A stretch of DNA of 36,106 nucleotides from Soonwooa sp032062245 (GTDB lineage: Bacteria > Bacteroidota > Bacteroidia > Flavobacteriales > Weeksellaceae), in contig NZ_DAMBQF010000027.1 in the NCBI RefSeq assembly GCF_032062245.1, forward strand, positions 1-36,106, written 5' to 3'. Below the pieces are notes generated by a model. That model saw nothing but the letters and a program-made list of their open reading frames with translations, was not told the DNA's origin and did not search any database. The first letter of the stretch is position 1. Every line of letters begins with the position of its first letter. The position numbers and the translations under genes were made by a program. This document shows positions 33,092-36,106 of the stretch, piece after piece.

Positions 33092-33188
33092 ACGTCAGTT
33101 CGAGTGTTTTTTCGCAATGAAATGGAGGAAAAATGTATCGAGAACTTCCAGCAAATCTTCTCTATACAATCTTCTACAGATTTTTATT
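33092..33188. repeat. Intergenic hairpin repeat, decayed copy 2
   Basis: It shares CGTCA-TTCGAGTGTTTTT, GGAAAAATGTATCGAGAA and the later CTATACAATCTTCT-like stretch with the copy at 11.5 kb. The right arm is degraded: TTCTCTATAC replaces TTCTCGATAC, and the outer ACTCGAATTGACG arm is gone. The decay fits the general state of this end of the window. Confidence 0.7.
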
Positions 33189-33436
33189 TTAAAGTTTTCA
33201 GGAAAAAGCTGTATCGGCTGAATACTAAGCCTTTATAAAGATTATCAAGATTGTCAGGTAACGATTTTGTAACGGTGCTTAATGCTTTGTTTTTCAACGT
33301 ATTTCCGTTCGCTTATATCAAATATACAAAATTTCTTATTGCATAAATTCTATTTAATGAAAATAGAAAATCAGGTATTTAATTTCTACAAAAAATGTTC
33401 TTATACTATGTTATTTTTTGAACTCCCTATACTGAA

Positions 33437-33925
33437 TCAGAAATTACATTCAACATCATAACCTGCTTTTGTAAGTGCTTTTTTTATTTTTTTCATAAAC
33501 CGAACAGGATAATTTTCGCGATTGATCTCAGTGAAAAAGTAATGGGTGTTTCCTCTTGTTGTACGTACCACAGCTCCGTTTGAATCATAGTCTGTTTTAG
33601 TTTCGATAACATCTTTGTTTAGCGTGTAAAAATAAACGTTCTGATCCTTATCAAACAACACAATCTTATCTAATAGAACTTGCCGACTAACAATCGTTTT
33701 TTCGCCTTTAATGTTCGTTAATAACGTAAAACCAAAGTGCAGTACATTGTTTTCATCAATCTGGAATGGTTCTGTGACAGTAAACTTTTTTCTGCCTGTT
33801 TCATCATAAAATTTAGTGTATTCTCTTTGCAGCTGCTTGTTGAGGAGCTTTACAATTTTTCCGTTTTGGGCAAATATGAGATTTCCCGTAAGAAATAGCA
33901 ACACCACTAAAAAAGATTTTTTCAT
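33437..33925 (-). CDS. Exported protein of unknown function
   Basis: A 162-residue protein. The frame opens 8 codons earlier, but MKKSFLVVLLFLTGNLIFAQ is a clean signal peptide, so I start at 33925. The mature part is beta-rich (FTVTEPFQIDENNVLHFGF ... VLFDKDQNVYFYTL) and ends with a basic helix (RFMKKIKKALTKAGYDVECNF). It looks intact. It lies 42 bp downstream of the broken secreted-protein locus, on the same strand, and is probably the last gene of that set. The family is not recognised. Confidence 0.7.
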   Translation of the reverse strand: MKKSFLVVLLFLTGNLIFAQNGKIVKLLNKQLQREYTKFYDETGRKKFTVTEPFQIDENNVLHFGFTLLTNIKGEKTIVSRQVLLDKIVLFDKDQNVYFYTLNKDVIETKTDYDSNGAVVRTTRGNTHYFFTEINRENYPVRFMKKIKKALTKAGYDVECNF

Positions 33926-33967
33926 TATTCCTCGCTTTGATTGATTCACACTTGTTTCTATTAAAAC

Positions 33968-35529
33968 TTAATCAAAATTAGGAGGTTGGAGATTTTTGTC
34001 TGCTCTCGTTATTGTTAAGGTAATTTTATCGTTTTTTACTGCCAAACTTGTTTGTAATGTAAATGTCTTATTTAAATTATCTGACCAACTTACCGTAGTT
34101 GTTGAATTAACTGGATTGTTTTGTTTGGCATTTTGCAATTAACCCATCATCTGTATTGCAGATGAAATCTCTTGGTCGCTCAACTTTGGATTTGATGCTT
34201 TTACAAGTTTTACCAAATCTTCCTGACTCATACTCTGCATAACATTCATCGCTTCTACATATCCCGCATCAGCTTTGCTTGATTTGTATGACAAAGGTTT
34301 TAAATTGAATAAGTTATCATAAAACTTGATTTCATCTAAAATTTTCTGTTGGTATTCCTGCAATTTTTCGGGACTGAATGAAGAAGAATATGTAAAAACC
34401 TGCTCGAGCTCCATTACTCTTAATTTTAATCCTTTATTACTTATTGTAACATAATATTCAGAATTTGCTCCAGCATTTTCCATTCTATATATAACAATAG
34501 CCTGACTTTTCTTATCATTATTGATTCCAATATATGAATGATGTTTCAATTTGAATTTTGGAAACAGCTTTTTAAATTCATAATATTTCATTCCTCCCTT
34601 GTAACCGTTTATCAAACTGTAATTAAGTAGGTTGCTTAAATCTTCGGGATATGATTTACTAAAGTATTCGTTCATTTTATTTTCTACTAAATCCAGTTGA
34701 AAATCGACATCTTTATATTTATACGCAAACAATCTATCAGATTTTGAACTTTGTAATCTACTTTTGGCATTTTCACTGAATGCTTTTGATTCTTTTTTAT
34801 CGGTACTTGTTATTGCACCCCTGCCGCAAACGCACCTAATCCTGTTGAGTTGGGATTGTTCAGCAACTCTCCTGCTGCCGAATATCCTAAATTTGGCATT
34901 TGAGTTTTTAATTCCAAATGCGTTGCTGCCAATTTTTTCAGGTTGGCTAATTTTATATTATATTCATTGTTAATATCTTCTTCGGATTGATATTCTCTGT
35001 CTGACATCGTAGCGTTTTCTTGCATAAGTTTTTCTACTTTATCCAAATCTTTTTGAAGCTGTTCTCCTGTTTTATTGATGGCATTCAGGTTTTCCATCGT
35101 ACTTATTGCACTATTTACCTCATTTGCAAAATCTTGAATATCGATCATTGTTTGCGATTGTTGGGCAGCACTATTTTCGGCAATTGTTTTATTTTCACTA
35201 CCATTTTTTTGTTGTCCAAATTTTGGCGTTTTAGTCAATAATTCGAGACAACAAATAGGGTCGCCCATTAATTTTATATTTTGCTTAGTTGCATCAATAG
35301 CGTTTTGAACTTCAAACTTGTCGTTTTTATACAGTCCGTTTTCAGCAATGCAAAATAAGTTGGCCAACCATGCACAATGTGAACAAGCCTGTGTATCTCC
35401 TGTACGGGTTAATTCTGCATACTTTTTCATTGTTGCATTTTCTGCTTCCGAACACTGAGCATTCATGTTACAGTTAGTTGTTATAAAAATCACAAGCAAC
35501 CAATTAATTTTATATATCATTGTCTTCAT
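33968..35529 (-). pseudogene. Large exported-protein gene with a frameshift and a nonsense codon
   Basis: ATG at 35529 opens a signal peptide (YKINWLLVIFITTNCNMNAQ) and a helical, Cys-containing protein (ACSHCAWLANLFC, DPICCLELL) that stops at 34810 after GLGAFAAGVQ. A second frame, open across the junction (AITSTDKKESKAFSENAK ...), runs to a TAA at 34139-34141. After that TAA the same frame is open for 56 more codons (LQNAKQNNPVNSTTTVSW ... ADKNLQPPNFD) to a TAA at 33968-33970. One lost G in the GGGG run near 34818 and one nonsense change (GAA or CAA to TAA) would join all three into a protein of about 520 residues. The coiled middle is rich in Glu and Lys. The family is unknown. Reading the parts as separate genes is less likely, since the second has only a TTG start. 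Confidence 0.65.
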
Positions 35530-35610
35530 AGTAAAGTTTTTAAATGTTGCTAGTTGTCTTTTAATAATTCCTAATATTAAAATGCTGTGTTATTTTACCA
35601 TTTGGTTTAT

Positions 35611-36051
35611 TTAGATGGTATTATTCTGATCATTGTAAACAGCAGAATAAATTCCGGCAACTGTTTTTCCTGCTGCTACTGGATCCATAGTGGACGGCAA
35701 TTTTCCTTTAAACTCAACCATTACAAAAAAAACAACAGATTTTGAATTTGGAATATCCCATTTTATTATATTGCCATTATCATCGCTTACAATGGTCCAG
35801 CTCATTGCCAGACCTAAAAATGATCCTGAATAATCTGCATTGAAAGTTGCATTCCAGTTTTCATCGAATAATCCTTTATAAGATCCAACTAAATAACTAT
35901 TCAAATCACTTTTTGCAACACTATGAATAAAGCATTTTCCGTTTTTGATTTGATTTGCATCAGTTATCAAAACCAGGGCTTTAGAATAACCACCAACCGT
36001 TTCATCATAATATGTTTTTACACCATCTGTAGGAAGCCTGCCAGGTGTATG
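35611..36051 (-). pseudogene. Gene of unknown function, 5' end cut by an IS insertion
   Basis: The native frame begins at the IS boundary with HTPGRLPTDGVKTYYDETVG and runs 146 codons to ANDQNN-type end VYNDQNNTI at 35611. The frame extends 5 codons into the IS tip (LGRLT, from a TTG at 36066), and an in-frame TGA in the IS tip lies 8 codons before that TTG. The start of the gene was therefore removed. The remainder is beta-rich and has no signal peptide. It lies 81 bp before the large exported-protein locus on the same strand, so it was probably the first gene of that set or an upstream member. I do not recognise the family. Confidence 0.6.
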
Positions 36052-36106
36052 TGTAAGTCTCCCCAAACGTTGGACAGAATTATACCCTCATTTTGTATTG
36101 TAAAAC
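36052..36106. mobile_element. Tip of an IS3-family-like insertion sequence (right edge)
   Basis: Bases 36052-36105 are the perfect inverted copy of bases 1-54. The tip TGTAAGTCTCCCC is at 36052 and the element extends out of the window. Both tips point inward and are the same end of the element, so the two copies are in opposite orientation. The element interrupts the gene at 35611-36051. Target duplications cannot be checked because the other flanks are outside. Confidence 0.65.

Larger units (their letters stand above)
32959..33436. other. Long gap with terminator and repeat copy
   Basis: No gene is seen. It holds the hairpin at 33009-33054, the second copy of the intergenic repeat (33092-33188) and about 250 bp of AT-rich DNA with no recognised feature. 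This gap separates the plus-strand VOC locus from the minus-strand exported-protein genes near the right IS tip. Confidence 0.7.

Noticed and set aside
34139..34732. Independent 197-residue gene with a TTG start
   Set aside because: Its frame is open further upstream into the preceding gene, and the junction has a G-run. One frameshifted gene explains this better.
1..36106. Composite transposon carrying the whole window as cargo
   Set aside because: The segment holds chromosomal genes such as rsmG, aspartate aminotransferase and an AddB-like gene, and no typical cargo. Two IS copies at contig edges are more simply explained by repeat-limited assembly.

Overview
The window looks like chromosomal DNA of a flavobacterium, most like Weeksellaceae such as Chryseobacterium or a relative. 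The signs are AT-rich DNA, several Bacteroidetes-type -7 promoter boxes (TAnnTTTG), a large type IX secretion (T9SS) substrate with the usual C-terminal sorting domain, many short secreted or lipoprotein genes, and an intergenic hairpin repeat of the kind scattered in Chryseobacterium-like genomes. The genus is an inference; there is no rRNA gene or other direct marker. Both edges of the window are the same 54-bp sequence in opposite orientation. It reads as the tip of an IS3-family (IS150-type) insertion sequence, so two inverted IS copies probably flank this segment.

Layout. 0.1-2.8 kb: a Cu/Ag-type P1B ATPase with an expanded metal-binding N-terminus. 3.0-4.3 kb: a GNAT acetyltransferase and a lipoprotein hydrolase whose C-terminus is cut by a stop codon. 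4.5-12.5 kb: a same-strand signalling cluster made of a receiver-PAS-histidine kinase, a large CHASE3-HAMP-GAF hybrid kinase with three receivers (the middle one degenerate), a lone receiver, CheR, a receiver-less CheB, a second lone receiver and a GNAT protein. The cluster has CheR and CheB but no CheA, CheW or MCP. 12.5-15 kb: a three-gene set of exported proteins around a lactonase-type beta-propeller. 15-18 kb: redox genes (DsbA/FrnE-like, peroxiredoxin, WCGNC thioredoxin, DUF6952-like) and a HAD phosphatase. 18.4-28.1 kb: aspartate aminotransferase, the T9SS protein, rsmG, a broken lipoprotein gene, an AddB-like PD-(D/E)XK nuclease and a glutaryl-CoA-dehydrogenase-like enzyme.

28.4-36.1 kb looks like a zone of decay. 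It holds an orphan fragment, a frameshifted secreted-protein gene, a LexA-like regulator, a TIMP/netrin-like gene without a convincing start, a Dyp peroxidase and a VOC protein each cut by an in-frame TGA, an intact DUF2200 gene, a secreted-protein gene with both a frameshift and a nonsense codon, and a gene whose 5' end is replaced by the IS tip. With the two broken genes outside this zone, at least seven loci are damaged in 36 kb. This suggests relaxed selection and IS activity, unless sequence errors explain part of it. The best candidate for new biology is the CheR/CheB/hybrid-kinase cluster: it may methylate the Glu/Gln-rich coiled coil of the hybrid kinase in place of an MCP.
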